Shown: positions 35,899 to 46,335 of the stretch, piece after piece | How the letters are laid out: each line of letters opens with the position of its first letter | Numbering within the stretch: the first letter of the stretch is position 1 | NCBI GenBank assembly: GCA_050084985.1 | Contig: JBITNC010000001.1 | Coordinates: 160,704,001-160,768,000, forward strand | Source of the DNA: Nageia nagi | Lineage: Eukaryota; Pinophyta | Direction of reading: 5' to 3' | Length of the DNA: 64,000 nucleotides | The notes under the pieces: model-generated | What the model was told of the DNA's origin: nothing | The model's input: the letters and a program-made list of their open reading frames with translations, nothing else | The model's database searches: none | Program-made: the position numbers and the translations under genes

Positions 35899-36441
35899 TT
35901 GCATATAATATTGCAAGTGGCTAATTGCATTTTAAATACTAGTATCATGATTCATCCTCATTGTGCTTCTAGAAAAACAAATTGGGGGATTTTCTATGCA
36001 TATCATATTCCACCCACTCCTTGGGAATTATCTTCCCTCTACATCCCATGTTCACTATGTACATTCTTGAGAGAATATGTAGAGAGTTAGGTTCTATCAT
36101 TGGATGTGGATATAGATCACTTTTTTGAGCTGTCTGAAGGTGTCCAACATAATATTTTATCTATGATATCATTATCAAGTCTATTAAATAAATTTGATTA
36201 TGCTTACATTATTTTGAAAAAATCATTTTTGGTGAGTCTATATATATAACATGGGCCATGTTGGGGAACATGTGTGATTTATGACATACCTAATGAATAG
36301 TTTCTTCAAAATCTCATTAGTCTATTTTTTAGACTGGATTTCATATGGAGGATTATGATTAATGCCCCTATCAATCCATTTATTTGTAGACTTGTTAAAT
36401 TCTATGGACCACCATCTTTGCATCCTCAGGAGTCTTTTTGA
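35899..36441 (+). pseudogene. Weak coding-like frame, unidentified
   Basis: A 180-codon frame with only three stops (TAG 36088, TAA near 36247, TAG near 36297) is longer than expected in this AT-rich DNA. The text includes WELSSLYIPCSLCTF and HFFELSEGVQHNIL. No domain is recognised. It may be a host fragment, another element's remnant or chance. Confidence 0.22.
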
Positions 36442-39400
36442 TGAACTCACCCTTGCCCATATAATATGTATAAATATATTTTATTAGGACTCTATTTTTT
36501 CTATATCTATCACTCACAATGACACATATTGGACGGTTGACCATACTATCCATACTCATCATTTTCATCCCATCTCTCATAGTCATCTATTGCAAATCCT
36601 TAATTGACATAGGATTCAATATATACAGGTTGAATATGACTAAGATGAAAACTAAAAATATAAATATATAAAATTAAAATATGATTCAAAAATATTAAAA
36701 AAATCCAAAAAATAAGATATTTACAAAATCCAAACAAATCAAGAATTACTAAAAATCAAAAATATATATGTACATAATTATCTATTATATGTATACATAC
36801 TCAAAAAATTATTTCTGAAGCATCTCGACTATTCGGTGCACTTCCCTATGTGTTAATATTATATCATATCACTATGATAATTTTGTCCATTCCATTACTT
36901 TCATTATTACAAAACTATTAAATATCAAACATGATGATTTTAGTAACTTACCAAGTGGTATATACAAACTACATATCCATCCATGTATTGTTTATATATA
37001 TAGTTGTATGTATAAATAAATAGGTAGTTTATGAATATAATATTCATATTTGATTTTATCAAGATATATTCTATAAAGCCTTTGAAACTTAGAATGATAA
37101 ACAAATATAACTATGATGCATATTCAAAATATTATGAACCCATACACATTTTCACATTTAAACTCTTGAAATAATCCAAAGTTAGATATTCCTTGAGCAT
37201 AATTTTGAGTGTTTATTCTCTTATTATTTCACTTCATCCTGAACCCAAGAGCTAGGATAAAGGAAGAGAGAATAGGAAAAAAGAAAATAGGAATAAAAAT
37301 GTACATATAGATACAAAAAAGGATGAAAAAAAGATTAAAAAAATTCAAGAAGATTAAAAAAAAAGTATAATTATTGAGTTATTATAGTATTCTCTATTAG
37401 GGCTATGAATGCCTGATTGGCAATAGAGCAAGGTTGTAATGAGATCTAGGGGTTAGTCTTCATTAGGGCTATGAACACCTGAATAGTAATAGAGAAATGT
37501 TGTAATGGGATCTATGGGTTAGTCTTCACCAGGGCTATGGACTCCCATTTAGAAGTGAAGTATACCTTACAAACTGGTAACATGTCTAGTCTCCATGATG
37601 GACCTTTGTACATTTCATATGAATGAATCAAGTTACATATTTTATGCTCTTGAAACATTAAGTTTGTGAGCATCAAGATAAGAGAATAAACATCACTACA
37701 CACACACACAAGTTCATAGTAAGCTTATGTGTATTATAACCTTTTTTTATATCATCCCTAGTAGATGAAACCAAAATGAAATATTATTTAATTAAATTAA
37801 TATTGAATATCTTATTTATTACACTTATTTATTATATTATCTATTCATTTCACCTATCAATTTATACATTATTATTATAAACTTGGTGATTTATTAGCAT
37901 GTTATGTTTGATATCCATATAGTTATGTTATTCATTCATTTGTCCATGTTCATGAGTGTTAAAATTAATAACTTCATACACACGTACATCCACATATTTC
38001 CTACATCCACCTTTATGGGTTGTTAAATTCAAGGTGCTTGCATAATCTTTGAGAAAAATAATGAGTAATTATTCTCTCCATTGATATGAAAGTCAATATT
38101 AGTATTGTTAAAACATTTTTCTTATACCTTTATCTACAAGATCAAGTAAGAAATTACTCCTAGTAGATTGATAGAATTCAACCCTAAAATATTGTTAAAT
38201 TTTATAATTGTCATTAGTCTTGGGATCAAGAATAAGAAATTATTCTTCCCATTTGGAATTGTAAGTTAATGTTCTTTTCTTACCATATTCCCTATCATTT
38301 CACCCTCCTTAAACATCATTAAATTTCATAGCTTCCATATTTCTTTAGGATTGAGAGTAATAAGTTGCTCTTCCCTTTGAATTGGAAGTTGATGTTCTTC
38401 TTCCCATTACACTCATCACTATCATCTCACAAATTGTATATATTATCTCATATGTGTTATCCAATTACAATTGTTTAAATCATATATGAAAAATAACCAA
38501 GAATAGAAAATGATGAGATCTAATTCTATATTACTATAAATAAAATCTTGTCCCAACCATAACAATATTATCTTAAGCATGAAAAATAACTACTAATTAT
38601 TAAATATTTTTATCAATCATCAACCATTATCACATAAAATGAAATTGATTTACAAAAACATAAATCATTGAGGGATATCTTATTTACAAATATGCACTAT
38701 GAAGTAATTTGACAACTAGTGTCAAGGTACATCTATGTTACAAATATGCAATAGGAGGAAATTTTGATGACTAGTGTCCCACTAAGTTATACTTTAAAAA
38801 ATCTATATTTTCATTATATTTAGTCAATCATTTTTATCATCTTCATAAAAAGAATTGACCCTTCATCATTATTTCAATGACTAAGGATAAAGTAACTTAA
38901 AAGGAATGGTACTCAATATATATATACACAAAATTACCAAGCCTTCCTTCTAGGATTACATCAACAAATCATTAGAAAAATCAACATAAAAGAAAAAAAG
39001 GGGGGAGGTTTAATCTTAAGATACGCCATAACATTACTATGTGGCACATCGAAGTAAGCCCACTAATTAGCAAAAATAGGTTCCATGTTTCATATATAAT
39101 CACAAAAAATTAAAATCTTCAAATAAGCCTCATGATTAGGTACTAAATATTATTTTTTATTATCTCCACCATCTAAAGAGATGCCACACCATCGCTATAT
39201 GGCACAAGTAAACCCATAATCAACTAGCAATCATGGTTATACGTCTCTTAAAAATGAGTGATAAAGATAATAATAAATAAATAACAAATATTTTCAAAAA
39301 ATCCCAAACAAAATAAAAATTCCAAAAATAATCCCTCCTTCTAGTATTACATTAACAAGTTCTAGGGAGACAACTTGAAATATACCTATGTATATATGTG

Positions 39401-39639
39401 TACATATAAACATCAAAACCCTTGTTGTTAATTATCAAACATTAAAATGTTATCTACCTTGAAAGGACTTTATTTCACATACATGCTAATGGAAAAGAGC
39501 CCATGGAATAAAATATTCCATGAAATAAGCATATCTAGGCAAGAATAAGTACTAAGTAAGGTGAAGAATAGACTTGATTCAATATATATGTGTAAAAATT
39601 AAAAATATCAAACTCCTGGCTTGTTAAAATGATTACAAA
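36442..39639. other. Long non-coding region of Tat-type element with local repeats
   Basis: No gene is seen. Local repeats are a 66-bp repeat (37397-37545), a degenerate roughly 110-130-bp repeat around AAGAAATTATTCTTCCCAT (38150-38420), a near-duplicate around TTACAAATATGCA (about 38665-38770), and a pair around GCCATAACATTACTATGTGG and GCCACACCATCGCTATATGG (39025 and 39183). Such 3' regions are common in large Tat elements. Confidence 0.5.
37397..37545. repeat. 66-bp tandem repeat, about 2.3 units
   Basis: The anchor AGGGCTATGRA recurs at 37397, 37463 and 37529, exact 66-base spacing, with TTGTAATGGGATCT and GGTTAGTCTT between. Confidence 0.9.
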
Positions 39640-40124
39640 GTAAATGTTTAAAGAGATCAAATTTCAAAAATACTTTAAACTTCAAAAAATTGAATATAGG
39701 TTTAAAGCATGGAATGACCTTTTATGCAAGATCATCATGTAACCTTGTTGTTAGGAAAAAATACAATAAAATTAGAATACTGTGTGCATAAGACAAGTTT
39801 TTCATCACATACTCGCTTCAACACATGGAGATAAACTGAGAGTATCATCATGCAACTGCCACAAATAACCATCCAGTATGGAGATTAACATAAGTAATAT
39901 TTTGGCATATATTAAAACTATTTTCAAAATGCATCAAGTGTAAAAAGGTGAAAACATGGTTTAATCAAGATTTGATTAACCAAATTTGACTTATTCAAGA
40001 GACTAAGTCAATTTTAGACATTGACTTTAGAGTCAAACATCCAATTCAAGGAACTTGAACATGCCCATCTTTTCAAACAAAGGAATTTTTTGAATTATCC
40101 CTTATTTCTGTTAGTAGATAATTC
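39640..40124 (+). repeat. 3' non-coding segment, copy 2
   Basis: It resembles 16940-17600 and 41100-41600, and each copy precedes an LTR. Shared text includes AATGACCTTTTATGCAAGAT and AACCAAATTTGACTTATTCA. Confidence 0.6.
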
Positions 40125-40138
40125 AAAAAAGGGTCAAA
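40125..40138 (+). other. Polypurine tract of Tat-type element
   Basis: AAAAAAGGGTCAAA directly before TGTAGACACCC. The parallel copy at 41608-41621 is AAAAAGGGGTAAAA. Confidence 0.7.
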
Positions 40139-41030
40139 TGTAGACACCCAAAAATGACCCTCATTCAAAAATAGAATGGAAAAGGACCAAAATTAACATG
40201 TATTATAAAAGTTATAGTAAATGATCAATTGTTGGTGATTTACTCTAGTCATCAAAAATTCAAACCAATCATCGACATCCTATACCCAATCATCGATGAC
40301 CTGATACTTAGCCAAGATAAAAATAAATATATGATTGAACTAATTTATTCCCAAAAATTATTTGATTCTAGGTAATTTGTTGTTGGTTTGGTAGCTGTGT
40401 AAATAGAATATAGGCTATTCTAGATTGGGATGAGATTTTTAAGTTAAGTTGTTAGTCTATAAATTTAAAAATTAAACAAAATCAAAAGTCTATAAATTAA
40501 ACATTTGTTAATGAAGAAAGAGATTTGAATTGAAGTAAAATTACTTTGTAATATTTCATTCAAAACTTTTGAGAGTTAATTACTTTTATTATATACTCAT
40601 TCATGTATTTTTGATTCAATGTATGATGTTTTTTTATGTGAATAGGTATGCTTGATTTATTATTTTGGTATGTGTGTAGGGTCCACAAGCACTAAGGCAA
40701 AGAGCATTAAAGGAAAATTATGTGAAGAACTAGTAGAAAAGGAAAACTAAAGTTGAAATGAATCAAAAGGGAAGATTCATCCAAAGCTAGCTATAGTATC
40801 AAAAATACTAGAGATTGAGCTTAGATGCTAGTGATTGAAACAGACATCAGAGACTACATCCTGATCATTGATGACTCTTTAAAAGCCCAAAGAGGTTAAA
40901 AAACATCAATTTTGTAAAAATTCCTTCAAGCAAGGTTATGAATCTAGAGATTCATTTTGTAACATTTAAGGTCACTCAAGAGAGTAATAAAATATGTAAT
41001 GGTATTTAATGTGTATTTATCTTGTTTACT
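40139..41030 (+). repeat. Right LTR of Tat-type element, end truncated
   Basis: It starts TGTAGACACCCAAAAATGA after the polypurine tract. Similarity to the left LTR stops near 41030 (TTATCTTGTTTAC), about 170 bases before the possible left LTR end, so the 3' end seems lost. Confidence 0.65.
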
Positions 41031-41099
41031 TATTGAATTGATCAAATAAATAAAATAAATAAGTCTTTTACTTATTGATTTAACAAAATTTAACTATTT

Positions 41100-41607
41100 T
41101 GAGAAAACTAAAACCTATAAGTAATTCTAAATTCAAATAAAGACCCTTCTTTTGATAGACAAGAGAAGGACATGATTGGATATGACTAAAATTATTTTAT
41201 GAATTTTTATGTAAGATTATCATGTAACCTAATTGCTAGGATGAAAAGTAGAATGATCAAAACATTGTATTCTCAGGGCAACTTCTTTATCACATGCTAG
41301 CTTTGGTATATGTTTGATGACATAGAGACTCATCACATACCTACCATAAATAGCATAAAGTATGGTGATACCAACAAGTTTCACTTTGATAATACAACCA
41401 TAATACTTTTAAAACACATCAAATACAAAAGACCAAAAGATGAATTTAATCATAATTCAATCAATCAAATTTGGCTTATTCATAAGGAATAGGTTAATCT
41501 AAAATAGTTGACTAAAGTTAGAAACACAAGTTAAGAAACTTAAATGGACCCACCTTCAGAAAGGTAAGTTTTTTAATTATCATCCACTTACAATTAGCAA
41601 GTATTTT
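41100..41607 (+). repeat. 3' non-coding segment, copy 3
   Basis: It resembles 39640-40124 and 16940-17600 (TATGTAAGATTATCATGTAACC, ATTTGGCTTATTCATAAGGA). It belongs to a second element of the same or a sister family whose coding part is missing. Confidence 0.6.
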
Positions 41608-41621
41608 AAAAAGGGGTAAAA
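41608..41621 (+). other. Polypurine tract of second Tat-type copy
   Basis: AAAAAGGGGTAAAA directly before TGTAGACACCC at 41622. Confidence 0.7.
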
Positions 41622-42390
41622 TGTAGACACCCAAAAATGATCGTTATTTTGACAAATGAAAAAAGGAAAAAAAATTAAAGTAAATATTAAAATTTTACTA
41701 AAATCTACCAAACGCTAGTGTTCAAATTCAATTTTTGGTGACTTAAGCAAGACATCATTATCTGACACCTAGATCGTGATGAGCCTATAATTGGCAATAG
41801 AAAAATAAAAATGGTTACTCTTGAAGGATCCTAGAAAGAAAGTAAAGGATAATGGATGACTCATCATCCATACCATGCATTCTTGTTTGAGATCATAGCC
41901 ATGACAAGGCTAAATAGGCATTTCTATCTATAAATTTATCTCAAAATTGAAAGCTTTACCTATTTCCAAAATCTATAAATAAAGCCTTCTACCATGAAGA
42001 AAGGGGACCCAATTTGAATGCAAAGTTACTATATTGAAATACATCCAATTTTTACTAAGTTATATGCATTATTGTTCTAAATTTTATATTCTTTTTCATG
42101 CTCATTTTATGTTGATTTTATGATATGAATAGGTATGTTTGATGTATTTTCTATTTGCATATGTATAGGGTCCATATGTGTAAAGTAGCTGAATTGATCA
42201 GAGAAATTTCTAAGGAATTAAAGAGAACAAAGAGATCCATATTCTTTTACATGTTTCATAAGATAGTGTTTGAGGCTTGCAAACACTTAAAATAGGCCTA
42301 TGAAGGCCTAAACATTCTTTTGTAAAAATCTATTTTGCAAGACAACAAATCAAAATAAGCTAATTATTTCATATATCCTCAAAATAATTT
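41622..42390 (+). repeat. LTR of a second, related element (3' end unclear)
   Basis: It starts TGTAGACACCCAAAAATGA like 40139 and shares the AATAGGTATG...TATAGGGTCCA block near 42130-42180. Much of the rest has diverged. It abuts a minus-strand gag remnant at about 42390. Confidence 0.55.
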
Positions 42391-43523
42391 TTATTGTGAG
42401 TCAAGTAGCACAATAAGTGATTTCTTCTCAAAGTGTCAACAAAATTTTATTTATTATTTTTAGTGAAGAAATTCTTGCAAAAGCATTGCAAGAGACTTCA
42501 ATGATAACATCCTTAGGGATATTTGTATCATTTGTTGCTTCCTCCACTTCAATATCATGCTCTTTCTCAACTAAATCTTTAGGAGCATCAACATTAAGCA
42601 AATATAATGTTTGTATCATACAATCATCACCTTGGCTATACTTGTCATCATATAATTATAGAAAATACCCTTCTAACTATGTTCCTTCATTTCCTTATGA
42701 GTAAGTTTATTTGACTATTAATGATCAATTTTATTTGGGATAAATGTAAGGATCCTATGGTATGATAAATGATTTCTTCACCTAACATTGTTGAGCATTG
42801 AATTTATCTCCAGTGAGTTTTGATAATGCAATCACCTCTATCATAGTTTTTGGATTGAACCTTTTCACTTCCACTCGAATCTCATCCTTGAATCTACTAA
42901 TGAAGCAAATTTTAAAAAATGACTCATCTAACCCTTTAGTGTGATTTGTAAATTTTTTAAATTGAGTTTTATGTTCCTTCACAAATGTTGTTTGTCATAA
43001 CTTCATTAAAGCTCTTGTAAAATCTTCAAAGCTACTTAGACCAAACTAAACTAATAGATTTTTTGTAAAATATCCCCAAGAAGGGGTGTTATTTGTCTTC
43101 TCATACCATTGGTACAATTGGATGGATTCTTTTTCAAGATGAAATAATGTAATATTGATATTTTATTCCATTATAATATGATTAAGTTTGAAATACTATT
43201 TTCTTTACAAATCTAACAATTTAGGTCATCACCACTAAATTTGGGAAGCCAAGCATGGTTGTTCATGGGAAGAATGAGTTTAAATGATTATTGGGAGGCC
43301 CTAGCTACTGGGAGCCTAAACTTGAGTTTGTACCCATATTTGATATTGTTTGGGTCATTATTACCATGTTGGTGCTTAAGGTATCATATTTTGTGTTAAG
43401 ATTGGCTAATGTTTTATTAAATCCTACAATGGTTTTTTGCAATAATTTAGTGATTTCATCCACCATACCCAATAAGATCTCTTGGTCCTGAGATCTCCTT
43501 CCTTTAGCCATTTGAAATAACAC
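42390..43523 (-). pseudogene. Chromovirus-type (Tekay/Del-like) gypsy gag remnant
   Basis: Minus-strand open pieces 43523-43305, 42982-42782 and 42619-42428 read as one gag with breaks between. AWLPKFSGDD near 43250, TKGLDESFFKICFISRFKDE and FNPKTMIEVIALSKL are typical of Tekay-type gag. The last piece resembles the start of the protease (VSCNAFARISSLKIINKI). It is truncated at about 42390, so nothing after the early protease is left. Gag makes the particle. Confidence 0.78.
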
Positions 43524-44040
43524 TCATTTTGACTTACAATTTTTAGAAACTACATTTTTTAGAAATTAAAAAAAGTGTATGGGTGTTATATATCAAAATG
43601 ATTAGCATGAAAAACTAATCACAATGGACTAGCTCTCACAATGCTGATTTTCAAAGTTACAAACTTTTTTTCTTAAAAATTATTACCAAATGTAACAAAT
43701 GGGCACTCTCAAATTTACTAATTCCTCATGGTTTGGGAGATACCAACCCTCAAAAATTTTGCCTATTTTTAAAGCTACTAGTTTGGGTACAAAAAAGGGA
43801 ATATCTCAAAGTGAAGGATTCCACATAAATGGCAACTTGAACATAGTTCTAAGCTTGATAAACTACAAATAACAAGATGAAAAATGCACTTGAATAGATA
43901 GAAAAATTTAACTCAAGATTTTGAAGAAACTTTTAATGGAGTTTTGGTTGTAAAATGGATTAAAATTAGGTTTTCAACTTATGCAACTCCATAAAAAAGT
44001 GAAACTTTGATCTTTAATTTATCCACAAGTAGCCAAAATT
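43524..44040 (-). other. Leader of the minus-strand gypsy
   Basis: Non-coding stretch between the gag start and primer-binding site. No other feature is seen. Confidence 0.5.
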
Positions 44041-44055
44041 GGAGCTTTGATACCA
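44041..44055 (-). other. Primer-binding site of the minus-strand gypsy
   Basis: The minus strand reads TGGTATCAAAGCTCC, five bases inside the LTR. It matches the tRNA-Met type site. Confidence 0.8.
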
Positions 44056-44060
44056 CCACT

Positions 44061-44464
44061 TGTTAGAAACCTAACAAATTTAAAAAGGGAATTTATATGA
44101 AATACAAATAAAATACTAAAAATACCGAAGATGATTTGTAATAAATCATAACATATAAAGGAAATAATACAATCATATTGATAACAAGCTAGCATAATAG
44201 ATTAACTTTATTGATAGCAATAGAAATCATGGATCACTTTAAGGCAACTTCCTCCTTACAACTCAACATAATAGATTTTTCAAGATGATCTCTTTACCCT
44301 CTTACAAATATGTATAGTTTGCATACCCTAACCATAATTGATGATTTAATTCAAAATGATGATTCACCTCACAAAAAATATAATGATTCACATCACAAGT
44401 TAGTACATGATGATAATTAAAATAACTACAACATATTTTAATATTTGGATGTGGGATCCTAACA
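44061..44464 (-). repeat. LTR (404 bp) of the truncated chromovirus-type element
   Basis: On the + strand it begins TGTTAGAAACC and ends GGATCCTAACA; the termini TGTTAG and CTAACA are inverted repeats. The primer site on its left side shows this is the 5' LTR in the element's own direction. The 3' LTR is missing from the window. Confidence 0.75.
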
Positions 44465-44544
44465 CTTTTCAACACTTCAAATGGATGGAAATATGACTTC
44501 CTCTATGAAATATATATGGTTTTTTTAGTTTTGAGGGATTTTAA

Positions 44545-44660
44545 TTAATTTTAGGTAAACTTAAAAAAATACCCCTAGAAGTTCATGAAATTATATATTT
44601 ACCATTTATTAAATACTACAAAAACACCCTTGAAAGTTTTCAAAATTACAAGACTACCTT
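44545..44660 (+). repeat. Inverted-repeat arm, left
   Basis: The arm (GGTAAACTTAAAAAAATACC through TTTTCAAAATTACAAG) matches the reverse complement of 46200-46335 at about three-quarters of positions by eye. It could be a terminal inverted repeat of a DNA transposon, for example Mutator-like. Exact ends and duplications are not visible. Confidence 0.45.
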
Positions 44661-44781
44661 ACTTTTTGTGTTCAATATTATCTTTTAAATATCATTTTAA
44701 TTTTATTTTTTAAAGTTAAATATGATATTTTAATTTTAGTTTTTAGAAGTTAATCATGACATTTCAACTTTAAATATCAAA

Positions 44782-44789
44782 TTTTATTA

Positions 44790-44823
<34 letters not shown>
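44782..44823. repeat. (ATT)n microsatellite
   Basis: Run of TTATTATT of about 11-13 units. Confidence 0.9.
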
Positions 44824-44894
44824 GAAAATACTTCTTATATATTCAAAAAAGTTCTAGGATTCTACATCAAGGGCATGAAATCTTAGACAACAAC

Positions 44895-45290
44895 ATCTAA
44901 CACTTTTCTTTTCTAGCCACATAAATGTTTTTAACTTATTTGACCATGGTATATTTGACAATATGTATTCAACAATACAATAAAGAATTTTATTCATTAA
45001 TTGCAAAAAAAGGGGTGGATGTTGCATTGAAAACTAACAAATATTTATCTTTCCAAATGGTAAAAATAATTGATACCCTTATAACATGCCATATTCCCAC
45101 TAAATGTGGTAGAAAATCACCAACATCTCTAAGTAGTGCCATATTCCAACATATGTGACCTCTCACAATGGTGCAATAATTTGTTCTAGTCCTCTATATA
45201 CTGATTTAAATATAGAATAATCCCAAAAAATGTGCTTAACAATAGCTTCTTTACCACAAACCACATAACTATTAGTGGATATGTTCATTT
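44895..45290 (-). pseudogene. Possible LINE-type C-terminal remnant
   Basis: The minus strand reads CGKEAIVKHIFWDYSIFKSVY near 45260 and IFTIWKDKYLLVFNATSTPFF near 45020. Plant LINEs end in a zinc-binding RT-associated segment (C-x-x-C-G...H-x-x-x-x-C) followed by an I-W-K/R-x-R-N motif, and this is similar. Conserved Cys codons are incomplete and no RT core is attached, so the call is weak. Confidence 0.3.
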
Positions 45291-46199
45291 TAAAATCTAT
45301 ATGATCATTTATTTTTTACATTGATAATGTACATAAAATATATTTTTATAATGTACATGCTACTTATACAAAAAAGATCAAGTATAATATATGTAGATAA
45401 ATATATTTTAATTTTACATTAAATGCATAATTATTTAGAAAAAAGATTATTAATTTTATATTTGAAAAAAATATAATTTAAAAAGAAATATAATAAACCA
45501 AATATACAATTATAGATAAAATAGAAAAATTTAAACAATAAACATTAAAAATGTTAATGCATTTCATGAAATTATATACCATGGGTAAGAAAAAAACATA
45601 CACCATGAATATGGAAGTGATTGGCATGACAATTCCAATGGTTGATAGGATCCAACTACCTCTATAATTATTGAAGAAGGGGTGATAGTAGATGGGTGGG
45701 TCATAAAATAATTTATTATTAAGACCACACCAAATAATGCAAGGTCAAATTGACATGATATTTGTGAAACATTTGATAATAGCCATTGGCCATGAATTAC
45801 TCCAAGTGTATGTAAACATAATGAGGAGATGGCGAATCCTCATGCCTCCAATAATGAGGTCATTATCACTCTACCAACTAGCACTATGCCAGATACTACT
45901 CCACCCACTTCTTGATGGTTTTAATGCATGTGATGGTGTTTAATATCTTTGCTGGTATTTAATACATTTTATTTTCTATATTTTTAGCTAAGTTAAGTTG
46001 GATTTTGATTTCCTACCACATGTTCAGGTAGTGGATTGATAATTTAGTTATCCTGCTACATGTCTAAGCAGTGTCATGTGCTTGTTTAGTACTATGGATT
46101 TTGATTGGTGTAATGTTTGATGCTCGAGGTGTGACTTATCCATCAATTCTAACCATATGATTTTTTTTTTTTTTTAATTTAATATAAACCTAATCATTC

Positions 46200-46335
46200 A
46201 AAAAAAATTAAAGTTATTTCAATAATTTTGAAACCTTTTGAGGGTATTTTTATAATTTCAAAATATTTAAGGGTATTTGGTAATTTCATAAACTTATAGA
46301 GGCATTTTTGTAAGTTTCCCTTAATTTAAAGGGAA
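46200..46335 (-). repeat. Inverted-repeat arm, right
   Basis: Its reverse complement (GGGAAACTTACAAAAATGCC ... AAGGTTTCAAAATTATTG) pairs with 44545-44660. Both arms contain internal echoes of AAATACCCTTGAAA-like text. Confidence 0.45.

Larger units (their letters stand above)
22179..41030 (+). mobile_element. Tat-type Ty3/gypsy retrotransposon, about 19 kb, decayed
   Basis: A related sequence pair at about 22179-23008 and 40139-41030 flanks a + strand gypsy polyprotein: gag, protease, RT, RNase H, a second RNase H, then integrase. Integrase after RNase H is the gypsy order, and a second RNase H is a mark of the plant Tat clade (including Ogre-like giants). After integrase lie an extra ORF and about 5.8 kb of non-coding DNA with tandem repeats, which is also common in that clade. 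Every domain has stops and frameshifts. The 5' primer site is too decayed to prove the left LTR boundary, so the outer limits are approximate. Confidence 0.72.
44661..46199. other. Interior of the inverted-repeat segment
   Basis: It holds an (ATT)n run (44782-44823) and possible LINE-like minus-strand text at 44895-45290. After about 45300 there is AT-rich DNA, then a higher-complexity stretch (45600-46140) and a long T run near 46161-46175. No transposase motif is seen. Confidence 0.4.
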
